From NCBI GenBank assembly GCA_030765485.1, contig JAVCCR010000012.1, forward strand, positions 1 through 43,678: a stretch of DNA of 43,678 nt, given 5' to 3'. Positions 20,568-32,453 of the stretch are shown here, piece after piece (within the stretch, counting starts at the first letter, position 1; each line of letters starts with the position of its first letter). Source of the DNA: Candidatus Gygaella obscura. GTDB taxonomy: Bacteria > Omnitrophota > Gorgyraeia > Gygaellales > Gygaellaceae. The notes below the pieces were generated by a model. That model searched no databases and was not told the DNA's origin. It was given only the letters and a program-made list of their open reading frames with translations. Both the position numbers and the translations under genes were made by a program.

Positions 20568-21363
20568 ATGTACTATTTAACCTCTTATATAAAAGATTAG
20601 TTTCTACGCTGTTTATCTTGCCCAAAACAATTAATCTAACCATATTAATTTCATTAACTCTGGCGAAAAAATATGCAATCACTGCCTCCGGACCAAAACT
20701 GATATATTTAGCAGGTCTTAAAATATCAATAAGAAATCCTGCTATGGATCTTTCTAATTCAATAAAAGATTTATTTTTTTCTATCTCTTTTACAGCCTCT
20801 TTTAAAAATAACGAGTAATTTATAATAGAATTTTTCTTATGCACAAACTCTAGCCTAGCCAGAAAAAAAGATAGTTCCTTTTCGTATAAAGCAAAAAAAT
20901 CTTTCCTATCTATGAATCCAGTTTCGCTAATTAAACTGCGCAACTCTTCTAAGGGTCTTTTAAAAATAAAACTTCTTAGGAAAGTTTTGATGTTATGCAT
21001 ATCAATCAGATGCAAAATATAATCCTGTAAAAATTCGCTCTTGATGCTAATAACTTTTTCCTTTGCCTTGCTTAAATTATCTAAATCAACGAGGCAAATA
21101 AAACTCTTATCGGGTAAAAGCTGATTAACAATTTTTCTTAAAGACTCTTTTTCTTTGGATAAAACCAATTCTAAGTCAGCGGAATTTTCGACGCCAATAA
21201 GATCTTCGCTAAAAATACCCGGCTCAACAAAAAGATGCAATGCCTCTTCCAGGTTTAAGTTCAAAGCCTCCTTAAAGGCTTCTTCAGTTATAAGGGATTT
21301 TTCTAATGCCCTTATTTTCCCAACACCATAGGCATAATCATATACAGAGGGTGCGTTATTCAC
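20560..21363 (-). CDS. atpC: V/A-type ATPase subunit C (AC39-like), GTG start
   Basis: YAYGVGKIRALEKSLITEEAF, helical subunit, C-terminal AYFFARVNEINMVRLIVLGKIN. Confidence 0.85.
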   Translation of the reverse strand: MNNAPSVYDYAYGVGKIRALEKSLITEEAFKEALNLNLEEALHLFVEPGIFSEDLIGVENSADLELVLSKEKESLRKIVNQLLPDKSFICLVDLDNLSKAKEKVISIKSEFLQDYILHLIDMHNIKTFLRSFIFKRPLEELRSLISETGFIDRKDFFALYEKELSFFLARLEFVHKKNSIINYSLFLKEAVKEIEKNKSFIELERSIAGFLIDILRPAKYISFGPEAVIAYFFARVNEINMVRLIVLGKINSVETNLLYKRLNSTYV

Positions 21364-21517
21364 TTTTTCTAAGTAGACTAATCACTTTGTCCAATTTCTC
21401 TGAGATCTCCCTTAAAAGCGTAATCTGCTCTCTTTGAATTCCTTCCTGCTGCTTCTGCATGTTTTTGGCCTCATTTGCCAATTTAGACATATCCGACAAC
21501 TTCGAAAAATCAAGCAT
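21356..21517 (-). CDS. Small 53-aa coiled-coil ORF inside the V-ATPase operon (absent from supplied ORF track)
   Basis: Minus-strand translation MLDFSKLSDMSKLANEAKNMQKQQEGIQREQITLLREISEKLDKVISLLRKSE*. AAGGAG lies 5 nt before the ATG at the end of subunit E; the 3' end overlaps the subunit C GTG start. Confidence 0.75.
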   Translation of the reverse strand: MLDFSKLSDMSKLANEAKNMQKQQEGIQREQITLLREISEKLDKVISLLRKSE

Positions 21518-21519
21518 CC

Positions 21520-21942
21520 TTACTCCTTATTTTCAACAAATAAAACTTTTAAAATCTGTGGTTCCAATTCAAATCTTACCCTTTTTAAAAATACTGCCGT
21601 ATCTTCATGTGTATCTAATTCTCTATCAACCAAAACCTGTTTCTTCTTAAAAGCTGTTTTCTTTAACGCCGACTCTAATTCAAAAAACAACACATCAATC
21701 AATTCCTGCTTGCGCTTCAATAATCTTTTTTTCCCTTCAATTGTTTCATTTACAATTACACGTCTTTTTTCAACACTAATACTTTCTTTTTCTTGCGCAA
21801 GAAGTCTTTTGTAAAAATTGTCTCGCTCTTGCCAGGCCTGCTTAATAATAAGCCGCTCTTGTTTTTTTGCCTGTTCTAAGATTGTTGATCTTTCTTTATC
21901 AGTATTAGATTTTATATAATCAATTATGTTTTCTAAAGGCAT
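21520..21942 (-). CDS. atpE: V/A-type ATPase subunit E (short form)
   Basis: Long charged N-terminal helix; C-terminal FLKRVRFELEPQILKVLF resembles subunit E C-termini; 140 aa; position K-E-C. Confidence 0.8.
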   Translation of the reverse strand: MPLENIIDYIKSNTDKERSTILEQAKKQERLIIKQAWQERDNFYKRLLAQEKESISVEKRRVIVNETIEGKKRLLKRKQELIDVLFFELESALKKTAFKKKQVLVDRELDTHEDTAVFLKRVRFELEPQILKVLFVENKE

Positions 21943-21946
21943 CGCT

Positions 21947-24410
<2,464 letters not shown>

Positions 24411-24417
24411 AATAAGA

Positions 24418-24729
24418 TCAATGAAGTTTATTCTTTATCATGCTGATTGCATTATTGAAATTCTTTTTTGCCGTTTTCTCAAGATCTTTTATCTGAATAT
24501 CTATTTTTTTTCTCATAGCATCGACCTCTATTTTTGTTTCCTTTAAAATTTGTTTTCTGATTTCATCTGATTCTTTTTTTGCCAAGCTATAGGCTTCCTT
24601 GATTATATTTTCTTTTTCCTGATATGCATTATTGATAATAGTTTTGGATTCATCTTTTACCGACACAATCTCTTGTATGGAATTATTTTCCTCTGTCAGT
24701 ATATTCTCTAGGGCCTTTTCGCTATCCAT
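24418..24729 (-). CDS. V/A-type ATPase stalk subunit (H/G-like)
   Basis: Charged helix MDSEKALENILTEENNSIQEIVSVKDESKTIINNAYQEKENII; first gene before subunit I. Start set at 24729, just after the pyrE stop. Confidence 0.75.
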   Translation of the reverse strand: MDSEKALENILTEENNSIQEIVSVKDESKTIINNAYQEKENIIKEAYSLAKKESDEIRKQILKETKIEVDAMRKKIDIQIKDLEKTAKKNFNNAISMIKNKLH

Positions 24730-24730
24730 T

Positions 24731-25315
24731 TCATACTCCTTTAATTTTTCTCGAACCGGGTTTAACAAGCTCAATCAATTCTTTGCAAAGAGGGCAATCT
24801 GATTCTTTGTATGTTTTAAATTCTAACCTTATCAAAGATTTAAAATCCTTAACAAACTTTGGTTTAGTTTTAGTCCTATCAACCAAACATCCCAAGCCAA
24901 TCACCTTTACCTTTAATTTCTTAAGAAGATTTATAACCTCTTTAACCGATCCGGCGGTGGTAATAACATCCTCCACAACCAACACGTTACTATTTGCTGC
25001 AATGGTAAAATTACGCCTCAGACACATCTTACCTTTTTTATCCCGTTCGGTAAAAATCCCTTTTACCTTTAAGCTGCGAGCGACCTCATAAGCAACAATA
25101 ACACCGCCTAAGGCCGGTCCAACAACAACATCTATTTTTTTAAACTTGAATTTATTAGCTAGCTCCCTGCATAATGCCTGTGCGTATTTCGGATATTGCA
25201 GGACCTTGGCACACTGAACATAAGCAGCGCTATGCAAACCACTCGTAAGTAAAAAATGTCCTGTTAACAATGCTTGTGTTTTCTTAAAAACACTTATAAT
25301 TTCGGTTTTTCTCAT
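24731..25315 (-). CDS. pyrE: Orotate phosphoribosyltransferase
   Basis: HFLLTSGLHSAAYVQCAKVLQYP, VVVGPALGGVIVAYEVAR, FTERDKKGKMCLRRNF, VLVVEDVITTAGSVKEV. Confidence 0.96.
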   Translation of the reverse strand: MRKTEIISVFKKTQALLTGHFLLTSGLHSAAYVQCAKVLQYPKYAQALCRELANKFKFKKIDVVVGPALGGVIVAYEVARSLKVKGIFTERDKKGKMCLRRNFTIAANSNVLVVEDVITTAGSVKEVINLLKKLKVKVIGLGCLVDRTKTKPKFVKDFKSLIRLEFKTYKESDCPLCKELIELVKPGSRKIKGV

Positions 25316-26011
25316 CTATTTCTTGATGCTAAGAATAATTTTCTTTGCTTCTTCCTGAGGATCAGCCGCTTTTATGATTGGCCTTCCAATAACTATATAA
25401 TCAGCTCCCAGTTTGGCAGCTTCTTGAGGACTCATGAATCTTTTTTGGTCGTCTCCAAAACAGTACGGCCTTATTCCTGGAGTAACAACAACAAACTTAT
25501 TCCCTAGCTTTTTTCGTAACAAGCTTATTTCTTGAGGAGAGCAAACAACCCCATCAATACCTAATTTTAGCGCATTTCTAGCCAAAGTCAAAACCTGATT
25601 ATTAATGCTTCTATCTATCCCCAGTTGCTTTAGATCCTTCTGAGTAAAACTGGTTAAAACAGTCACTCCTAAAATAATCGGTTTCTTTTTGATCGACTTT
25701 ACTGTCTTTAAAACCTCTTTTATCATGCCGCTGCTGCCAGAAGCATGCATATCAACCATAAATACATTTAGCCTAGCAGCCTCTTTTACAGCACTGGCTA
25801 CGACACTAGGAATATCATAATACTTTAAATCTAAAAAAACCTTTGCTCCCAAACCGTTAATATATTTAATAATCTTCGGGCCGCAATTCGTAAAAAGATG
25901 GGAACCAACTTTAAATATCTTTACCATAGGATAAAGCTTTTTAATCAGTATCTTTGCCTTTACAAAATTATCCACATCTACAGCTACTATAAGCTTAGTT
26001 ATTTTTTTCAT
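25316..26011 (-). CDS. pyrF: Orotidine 5'-phosphate decarboxylase
   Basis: LIVAVDVDNFVKAKILIKKL, FLDLKYYDIPSVVASA, VTPGIRPY...GADYIVIGRPI. Start set at ATG 26011. Confidence 0.96.
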   Translation of the reverse strand: MKKITKLIVAVDVDNFVKAKILIKKLYPMVKIFKVGSHLFTNCGPKIIKYINGLGAKVFLDLKYYDIPSVVASAVKEAARLNVFMVDMHASGSSGMIKEVLKTVKSIKKKPIILGVTVLTSFTQKDLKQLGIDRSINNQVLTLARNALKLGIDGVVCSPQEISLLRKKLGNKFVVVTPGIRPYCFGDDQKRFMSPQEAAKLGADYIVIGRPIIKAADPQEEAKKIILSIKK

Positions 26012-26903
26012 GCGCACATCCGATTATTCTATTTATATTTTTTATTTTATTTTTCCTCATATAATTCTTTATCCCGCTGGCTATCTCAAGCGAAGCCTTG
26101 GGATTTACAAAATTAATGCTTCCTACAGAAACAACCTTTGCCCCTGCCATCATAAACTCCAAAGCATCCTTAAAATCAGCTATTCCTCCTACGCCAACAA
26201 TAGGAATCCTTATTTTTTTAAAAACATCAAAAACCATCTTTATCGCCATGGGCTTAATTGCCGGACCGCTTAATCCTCCGACAATATTACCTAAAGCGGG
26301 TTTTCTCTTTATAATATCAATCGCCATGGCAGAAAAAGTATTAACTAACGAAACTGCGTCTGCTCCGCAATCCTGCGCAATAAATGCTAATTCTGCTATA
26401 TCAGTAACATTAGGAGATAATTTTACAATTAAAGTCTTTTTAGTATATTTTTTAACCGCGCTTACTGCCTTAGCAGTAAGCTTGATATCTTGAGCAATTA
26501 TTTTTTTATTCAAATTAGGGCAAGATAAATTCAATTCAATTGCATCTACCCCAGAGGTATTTAATTCTTGCGCTAAGACAATAAAATCTCTTTTGGAGAA
26601 TCCTGCAATGCTTACAATGGTTTTTGTTTTTAACTTCCTTAATTGCGGAAGTTTATATTTTAAAAAATCATCCAACCCCTGGTTTTCCAAACCAATGGAA
26701 TTAATCATACCCGAAGACGCCTCAATAATCCTCGGCGCAGAATTACCTTCTCTAGCAAAAGGAGTAATTGTCTTGGTGATAATAGCAGCAATATCATTTA
26801 AATCAATTATTTCCTTAAATTCCTGCCCGTAACCAAACGTACCGGAAGCAACCGTTATGGGATTCTTTAATTCTAACTTTGCTATTTTTACTTTTGTATC
26901 CAT
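25995..26903 (-). CDS. pyrD: Dihydroorotate dehydrogenase B, catalytic subunit
   Basis: LKNPITVASGTFGYGQEF, GAIELNLSCPN-type region, IVGVGGIADFKDALEFMMAGAKVVSVGS. Confidence 0.95.
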   Translation of the reverse strand: MDTKVKIAKLELKNPITVASGTFGYGQEFKEIIDLNDIAAIITKTITPFAREGNSAPRIIEASSGMINSIGLENQGLDDFLKYKLPQLRKLKTKTIVSIAGFSKRDFIVLAQELNTSGVDAIELNLSCPNLNKKIIAQDIKLTAKAVSAVKKYTKKTLIVKLSPNVTDIAELAFIAQDCGADAVSLVNTFSAMAIDIIKRKPALGNIVGGLSGPAIKPMAIKMVFDVFKKIRIPIVGVGGIADFKDALEFMMAGAKVVSVGSINFVNPKASLEIASGIKNYMRKNKIKNINRIIGCAHEKNN

Positions 26904-26904
26904 T

Positions 26905-27261
26905 TTATTTTGTAAATATCATTCTCAAACCAACAAACAATAAAAATACCCCAAAGCTCCTTTTTAATAAAACTTCAGGTATTTTATCAACGAACATCGC
27001 CCCTAAAAGCCCTCCGATAAAAAAACCGATACAAACAAAAACAGCAACATTTATCTTTATATTGCCGCTTTGATAATAACGCAAAGCTGCCAGTAACCCT
27101 ATAGGCGGCACCATCAAAGCAAGAGTTGTGCCTTGCGCCTGATGCTGCGTCATGCCCAAAAGGAAGACAAACGCCGGAACAAGAATACTACCGCCACCAA
27201 TACCAAAAACTCCGCTTAAAATGCCTGCTGCTAAACCTAATGCTATATAAACCAAATACAT
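26905..27261 (-). CDS. Half-size TauE/SafE (TSUP) family membrane protein
   Basis: MYLVYIALGLAAGILSGVFGIGGGSILVPAFVFLLGMTQHQAQGTTLALMVPPIG; about 118 aa; strong AGGAG upstream. Confidence 0.85.
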   Translation of the reverse strand: MYLVYIALGLAAGILSGVFGIGGGSILVPAFVFLLGMTQHQAQGTTLALMVPPIGLLAALRYYQSGNIKINVAVFVCIGFFIGGLLGAMFVDKIPEVLLKRSFGVFLLFVGLRMIFTK

Positions 27262-27271
27262 CCTCTCGCTC

Positions 27272-28057
27272 CTATTTTGCAAACACTTCGCTTAAATAAA
27301 AAACAGGTCCGTCTTTACAAACCCTTTTGTATCCTGAGATGGTTTTAACCGCACACCCCAAACATGCTCCTATACCACAACCCATAAAATTCTCTAGAGA
27401 TACCTGTGCATCGAGTTCATAAACCTTTAGAATCTTCTTTAACTCTTTAAGCATTACCTCGGGTCCACAGGCAAATATTTCTATTCCTTTATTATTATCT
27501 ACGACGCTCAAGATACGCCTAAGAAGTTCTGTGACCATGCCTTTAAACCCTTCAGATCCATCGTCTGTAGCAACCTTTACGCTACAACCTAAATTCTTGA
27601 ATTCATCTTTACATATTACTTCATTTTTTGTTCTTGCGCCGATTAACACAAGCCCTTTGGGCCTATTAAGTTTTTGTGTCAAAAACAATAGGGGAGCAGC
27701 CCCCATACCGCCAGCAATTAATATCTTAGGATTATTTTTTTTATCTTTATTTAGATAAAAACCATTGCCTAATGGCCCGATAATATCTAAAAGACAACCC
27801 TTGTTCTTGCTGGACAATATCTTCGTACCTTTTCCTTTGACATCATAGATTATTTCAATACTATTATTATTAATTCTGTGTATACTTATCGGCCTTCGCA
27901 AAAACGGATCAAACGAATCTGCTGGCTTTATATGGATAAACTGCCCTGGTTTGCATTTCTTTAAAAAACTTTTGCAGACTGCCAACTTCATCTTAAAACG
28001 ATTGCAGGCAATTTTTTTATTCTCTAAAACTTTATACTTTTTATTGACTATATTCAT
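27272..28057 (-). CDS. pyrK: Dihydroorotate dehydrogenase B, electron transfer subunit
   Basis: FLRRPISIHRI, KGKGTKILS, LIAGGMGAAPLLFL, ACGPEVMLKEL, VSLENFMGCGIGACLGCAVKT; ATGA overlap with mutM stop sets the start at 28057. Confidence 0.95.
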   Translation of the reverse strand: MNIVNKKYKVLENKKIACNRFKMKLAVCKSFLKKCKPGQFIHIKPADSFDPFLRRPISIHRINNNSIEIIYDVKGKGTKILSSKNKGCLLDIIGPLGNGFYLNKDKKNNPKILIAGGMGAAPLLFLTQKLNRPKGLVLIGARTKNEVICKDEFKNLGCSVKVATDDGSEGFKGMVTELLRRILSVVDNNKGIEIFACGPEVMLKELKKILKVYELDAQVSLENFMGCGIGACLGCAVKTISGYKRVCKDGPVFYLSEVFAK

Positions 28058-28854
28058 TTCTGACACTTTGGGCAAAAATAGGTTCCTCTGCCTGCTAAAC
28101 TGATTCTTTTTATCGTTGTCTTACAAACAAAACAAGGGTTCCCTTCTCTATCATAAACCTTATGATGCTTAACATAATCTCCAGGCTCACCTGAAATCTG
28201 TATATACTGATCGATTGATGAACCTTTACAACGAATTGCTTGTTTTAATATTTTTGTAATCTGGTTAAAAAGCTTCTTTTTTTCTTCGCTGCTTAAATTT
28301 GATGCGGGCCTTAAAGGATTTATACCTGCTCTAAAAAGCGCTTCCGCTGCATAGATGTTGCCGAGCCCGGCAATAAACTTTTGGTCCATCAAAAGAGGTT
28401 TTATTTTAGTTTTTCTATTGGCTAGCATACTCTCAAATCCACGCACAGTCAAATCAAATGGCTCCGGACCTAGACACTTAATAAAATTAATCTCTCTCCA
28501 ATCTCTAACCAGCCTTAGCTCCCCTAATATACGCTGGTCTTTATAATCCAGTAAGCTATTATCTGAAAACTTAAAGCTAACCCGGCTTTTTTTATTGTCT
28601 CCCGGATAAACAAGCTGTCCGGTCATTCTCAAGTGAACAGCCAATGATTTTGAATTACTAAGCTCAAAAATCAAAAGCTTGCCTTTTCTTATTATTCTTT
28701 TGATACTGCTTCCTTTAACCTGTCTTATAAAGTCGCTTTTTCTTAAGTCCTTAATAACTTTCGTATTGTTTACAAATACAGCTATTATTTTTTTATTAAC
28801 TACCTGCGAAATTAATTCACGCTTTATTGTCTCTACTTCCGGAAGCTCTGGCAT
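28054..28854 (-). CDS. mutM: Formamidopyrimidine-DNA glycosylase
   Basis: PELPEVETIKREL, KPLLMDQKFIAGLGNIYAAEALFRAGI, C-terminal zinc finger CFVCKTTIKRISLAGRGTYFCPKCQ. Confidence 0.97.
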   Translation of the reverse strand: MPELPEVETIKRELISQVVNKKIIAVFVNNTKVIKDLRKSDFIRQVKGSSIKRIIRKGKLLIFELSNSKSLAVHLRMTGQLVYPGDNKKSRVSFKFSDNSLLDYKDQRILGELRLVRDWREINFIKCLGPEPFDLTVRGFESMLANRKTKIKPLLMDQKFIAGLGNIYAAEALFRAGINPLRPASNLSSEEKKKLFNQITKILKQAIRCKGSSIDQYIQISGEPGDYVKHHKVYDREGNPCFVCKTTIKRISLAGRGTYFCPKCQK

Positions 28855-28857
28855 AAT

Positions 28858-29259
28858 TTACCCTGCAATTATTTTAACAAATACTTCTCTATTTCTTGGA
28901 CCGTCAAACTCAACAAGATAAACACCTTGCCATGTGCCTAAAATAACTTCCCCATTTTTAATAATCAGGCTCTGTGAAAAACCAAACATGCTTGACTTTA
29001 TGTGTGCAGCAGAATTACCCTCGCGATGCTTATAACCATCTTCTTGAGGAATAGTCTTATCCAGCTGATGCAATATATCTGCTTTAACAAAAGGATCTGC
29101 ATTTTCATTTATAGTAAGCGCTGCTGTCGTATGTGCTACAAAAATAATACAAACACCCTCTTTAATGCCCCTTGCGAATACAGTATTTTTGATATCTTCT
29201 GTAATGTCCACAAACTCGTCTTTTGTTTTTGTCTTAACTGAAATCTTTTTTATAGTCAT
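28858..29259 (-). CDS. YjbQ/UPF0047 family protein (HTTAA variant)
   Basis: HTTAALTINENADPFVKADIL, HREGNSAAHIKSSMFG, LGTWQGVYLVEFDGPRNR; ATGA overlap with carB stop. Confidence 0.92.
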   Translation of the reverse strand: MTIKKISVKTKTKDEFVDITEDIKNTVFARGIKEGVCIIFVAHTTAALTINENADPFVKADILHQLDKTIPQEDGYKHREGNSAAHIKSSMFGFSQSLIIKNGEVILGTWQGVYLVEFDGPRNREVFVKIIAG

Positions 29260-32200
29260 CAGATATGATAATCCTGCAGGCACTTAATCTCTGCCTTTTT
29301 GCTGACAACATCCTCTATCCCCTTAACTGCAGCAATGGCAGCCGCCGTAGTAGTAATATAGGGAATCTTATGCTTAATCGCCAGTTTTCTGATATAACTA
29401 TCATCGTATTTACTTTCTCTTCCTATAGGCGTATTGATAATCATATCGATTTTCTTATTTTCTATATCTTCACTTACATTGGGATTCCCTTCGTGTACTT
29501 TTATTGCTAGGCTAGTTCTAACGCTGTTTTTTTCTAAAAACTCTTTTGTACCTCTTGTAGCCAAGATATTAAAACCCAGTTTTAACATACGCTTTGCTGC
29601 ATCGACAATTTTACCCTTATCATTATCGGCAACTGAAATAAACACTGTCCCTTTTAAAGGAAGCTTTGTCCCTGCAGCTTCCTGGGCTTTATAAAAAGCA
29701 ACCCCAAAAGAACTTGCCATGCCCATAACCTCTCCTGTAGCCTTCATCTCCGGTCCAAGAACAGGATCAACCGCAGGAAACATGTTAAACGGAAACACTG
29801 CCTCTTTTACTCCCACATGATCTACCTTTTCAGGAAGTTTGATACCCATGTCTTTGATTTTCTTGCCCAGCATTATCTTAGTAGCAATCTTTGCCATGGA
29901 AAGACCCATTACCTTACTTACCAATGGAACCGTACGCGAAGCGCGAGGATTTGCTTCTAAGATATAAACTTTATTCCCGGCAATGGCATACTGAATATTC
30001 ATCAGCCCCACAACTTTGAGCTCTCTGGCGATTTTTATCGAATATTCTTTTATCGTATTAACATTTTCTTCGGAGACGTTAAGTGATGGCACCATGCAGG
30101 CACTATCTCCGGAGTGAACCCCAGCAAGCTCAATATGTTCCATAACTGCCGGAATAATTATATCTTCCCCATCGGAAATAGCATCGACTTCTACCTCTAG
30201 CGCATCTTCTAAAAATCTGTCTATAAGCATCGGGTATTCTGGAGTAACCTCTGTTGCTGCCTTTGCGTATTCCAGAAGCATCTTTTCATTATAGACTATT
30301 TCCATACCTCTTCCGCCTAAAACAAAAGAAGGCCTGACCATTAAAGGATAGCCGATTTTGCTTGCCACCTCTAAAGCCTCTTCAACAGAAATCGCTGTGC
30401 CGCTTTCTGGCTGAGGGATATTCAGTTTTTCCATTATCTTTTTAAATCGTTTTCTATCCTCGGCCAGATGGATACTATCCGGACTTGTTCCTAAAATCTT
30501 TACCCCGGCACCATCTAATTCTTTAGCAATATTTAAAGGAGTCTGGCCTCCAAATTGCACAATAACACCTTCTGGCTTTTCTTTATTGTAAATCGTTAAT
30601 ACATCTTCTACCGTTAAAGGTTCGAAATAAAGCTTATTGGATGTATCATAATCAGTAGACACGGTTTCTGGATTGCAGTTAACCATTACCGAATCTACTC
30701 CTTCTTCTTTCAAAGCAAATGCGGCATGTACGCAAGTGTAATCAAACTCAATACCTTGACCGATCCTATTTGGCCCTCCGCCTAAAATAAGCACTTTTCT
30801 TCTTTTGGAGACTTTTACTTTATCCTGAGCAAGATAAGTAGAATAATAATAAGCTGCATCTTCTACTCCGCTTACAGGCACTGCGTCATATGCCTGATTT
30901 TTGCCAAGACTCAAACGCTTATTCCTGATATCAGTTTCTTTAACATCTAAAATCTGCGCTAAATACTTATCGGAAAATCCACTATCTTTTGCCTTCAAAA
31001 GCATCTCATCAGGTAAATCCTTATCTTTAAATTTAATAATCGCTTCTTCTTCTTCAACAAGTTCTTTCATATCCTCTATAAAAAACCTATTTATCTTTGT
31101 AGCCTCATGAAGCTCTTCAACGGACATGCCCTTTCTTAATGCTTCATAAATCAAAAATACGCGTTCGCTCGAAGGGTTTTCCAAGCGCTTTTTTAATTCC
31201 TCCAATGAAAGCAGATTAAAATCCTTAGCAAACCCAAGCCCATATCTTTTAATCTCTAATGAGCGAATAGCTTTTTGAAAGGCTTCTTTAAAATTCTTAC
31301 CTATACTCATAACTTCGCCCACAGCCTTCATCTGGGTTCCTAAAATATCTTTTTCTTTGGTGAATTTCTCAAATGCCCATCTAGCAAACTTAACCACAAC
31401 ATAATCACCTGAAGGGGTATACTTATCAAGTGTCCCGTCTCTCCAATAAGGAATCTCATCCAAGGTAATACCAACAGCCAGCTTTGTAGAAATCCTAGCG
31501 ATAGGAAAACCCGTTGCCTTACTGGCCAATGCTGATGAACGCGATGTTCTTGGATTTATTTCAATAACCAATAATTTATCGTCAATTGGATCATGAGCAA
31601 ACTGAACATTAGTGCCTCCAATTACCCCAATCGCATCAACTATCTTATAGGAAGCCTCCTGCATTCTTTTCTGCAGCTTTTGAGGAACCGTAAGCATAGG
31701 CGCAATGCAAAAACTATCTCCGGTGTGCACGCCCATCGGGTCAATATTTTCAATAAAACAAACTGTAATTTTATTACCTTTTTTATCTCTTACCACCTCT
31801 AACTCCAACTCTTCCCAGCCTAAAACAGACTCCTCTATTAAAACCTGGTTAATGAGACTAGCGGATAAACCGCGCGAGACAATTATGCGCAGCTCTTCCT
31901 CCTCTTTTACTAAACCGCCGCCTGTACCGCCAAGTGTATAAGCAGGCCTAACAGCAACTGGATAGCCTAATTTTTTCGCAACGCTTTCAGCTTCTTTAAC
32001 AGAATAACAAGGAAAACTTCTCGGTACAGGAATATTGATTTTGGCCATTGTCTCTTTAAAAACAATCCTATCCTCACCGCGCTCAATAGTTTCTTCAGTA
32101 ACGCCAATAAGCTCAACGTTATACTTTTTTAAAATTCCTTTTTTGCTTAAAGCTGAGGAAAGATTAAGCCCTGTCTGTCCTCCCAAATTCGGCAACAACC

Positions 32201-32453
32201 CATCAGGCCGTTCTTTTTCAATAACTCTTTCAATACTTTCAACTGTCAAAGGTTCTATATATGTCTTATCCGCTGTTTCAGGATCAGTCATAATAGTTGC
32301 TGGATTGGAATTAACCAAAACTACTTCATAGCCTTCCTCTTTTAAAGCCTTGCAGGCCTGAGTTCCTGAATAATCAAACTCACAAGCCTGACCAATAATT
32401 ATCGGACCTGAACCAATTATAAGAATTTTCTTTAAATCATTTCTGCGGGGCAT
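29259..32453 (-). CDS. carB: Carbamoyl-phosphate synthase large subunit
   Basis: 1064 aa; LIIGSGPIIIGQACEFDYSGTQACKAL, duplicated ATP-grasp halves, second GGGPNRIGQGIEFDYTCVHA, C-terminal MGS-like domain. Confidence 0.98.
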   Translation of the reverse strand: MPRRNDLKKILIIGSGPIIIGQACEFDYSGTQACKALKEEGYEVVLVNSNPATIMTDPETADKTYIEPLTVESIERVIEKERPDGLLPNLGGQTGLNLSSALSKKGILKKYNVELIGVTEETIERGEDRIVFKETMAKINIPVPRSFPCYSVKEAESVAKKLGYPVAVRPAYTLGGTGGGLVKEEEELRIIVSRGLSASLINQVLIEESVLGWEELELEVVRDKKGNKITVCFIENIDPMGVHTGDSFCIAPMLTVPQKLQKRMQEASYKIVDAIGVIGGTNVQFAHDPIDDKLLVIEINPRTSRSSALASKATGFPIARISTKLAVGITLDEIPYWRDGTLDKYTPSGDYVVVKFARWAFEKFTKEKDILGTQMKAVGEVMSIGKNFKEAFQKAIRSLEIKRYGLGFAKDFNLLSLEELKKRLENPSSERVFLIYEALRKGMSVEELHEATKINRFFIEDMKELVEEEEAIIKFKDKDLPDEMLLKAKDSGFSDKYLAQILDVKETDIRNKRLSLGKNQAYDAVPVSGVEDAAYYYSTYLAQDKVKVSKRRKVLILGGGPNRIGQGIEFDYTCVHAAFALKEEGVDSVMVNCNPETVSTDYDTSNKLYFEPLTVEDVLTIYNKEKPEGVIVQFGGQTPLNIAKELDGAGVKILGTSPDSIHLAEDRKRFKKIMEKLNIPQPESGTAISVEEALEVASKIGYPLMVRPSFVLGGRGMEIVYNEKMLLEYAKAATEVTPEYPMLIDRFLEDALEVEVDAISDGEDIIIPAVMEHIELAGVHSGDSACMVPSLNVSEENVNTIKEYSIKIARELKVVGLMNIQYAIAGNKVYILEANPRASRTVPLVSKVMGLSMAKIATKIMLGKKIKDMGIKLPEKVDHVGVKEAVFPFNMFPAVDPVLGPEMKATGEVMGMASSFGVAFYKAQEAAGTKLPLKGTVFISVADNDKGKIVDAAKRMLKLGFNILATRGTKEFLEKNSVRTSLAIKVHEGNPNVSEDIENKKIDMIINTPIGRESKYDDSYIRKLAIKHKIPYITTTAAAIAAVKGIEDVVSKKAEIKCLQDYHI

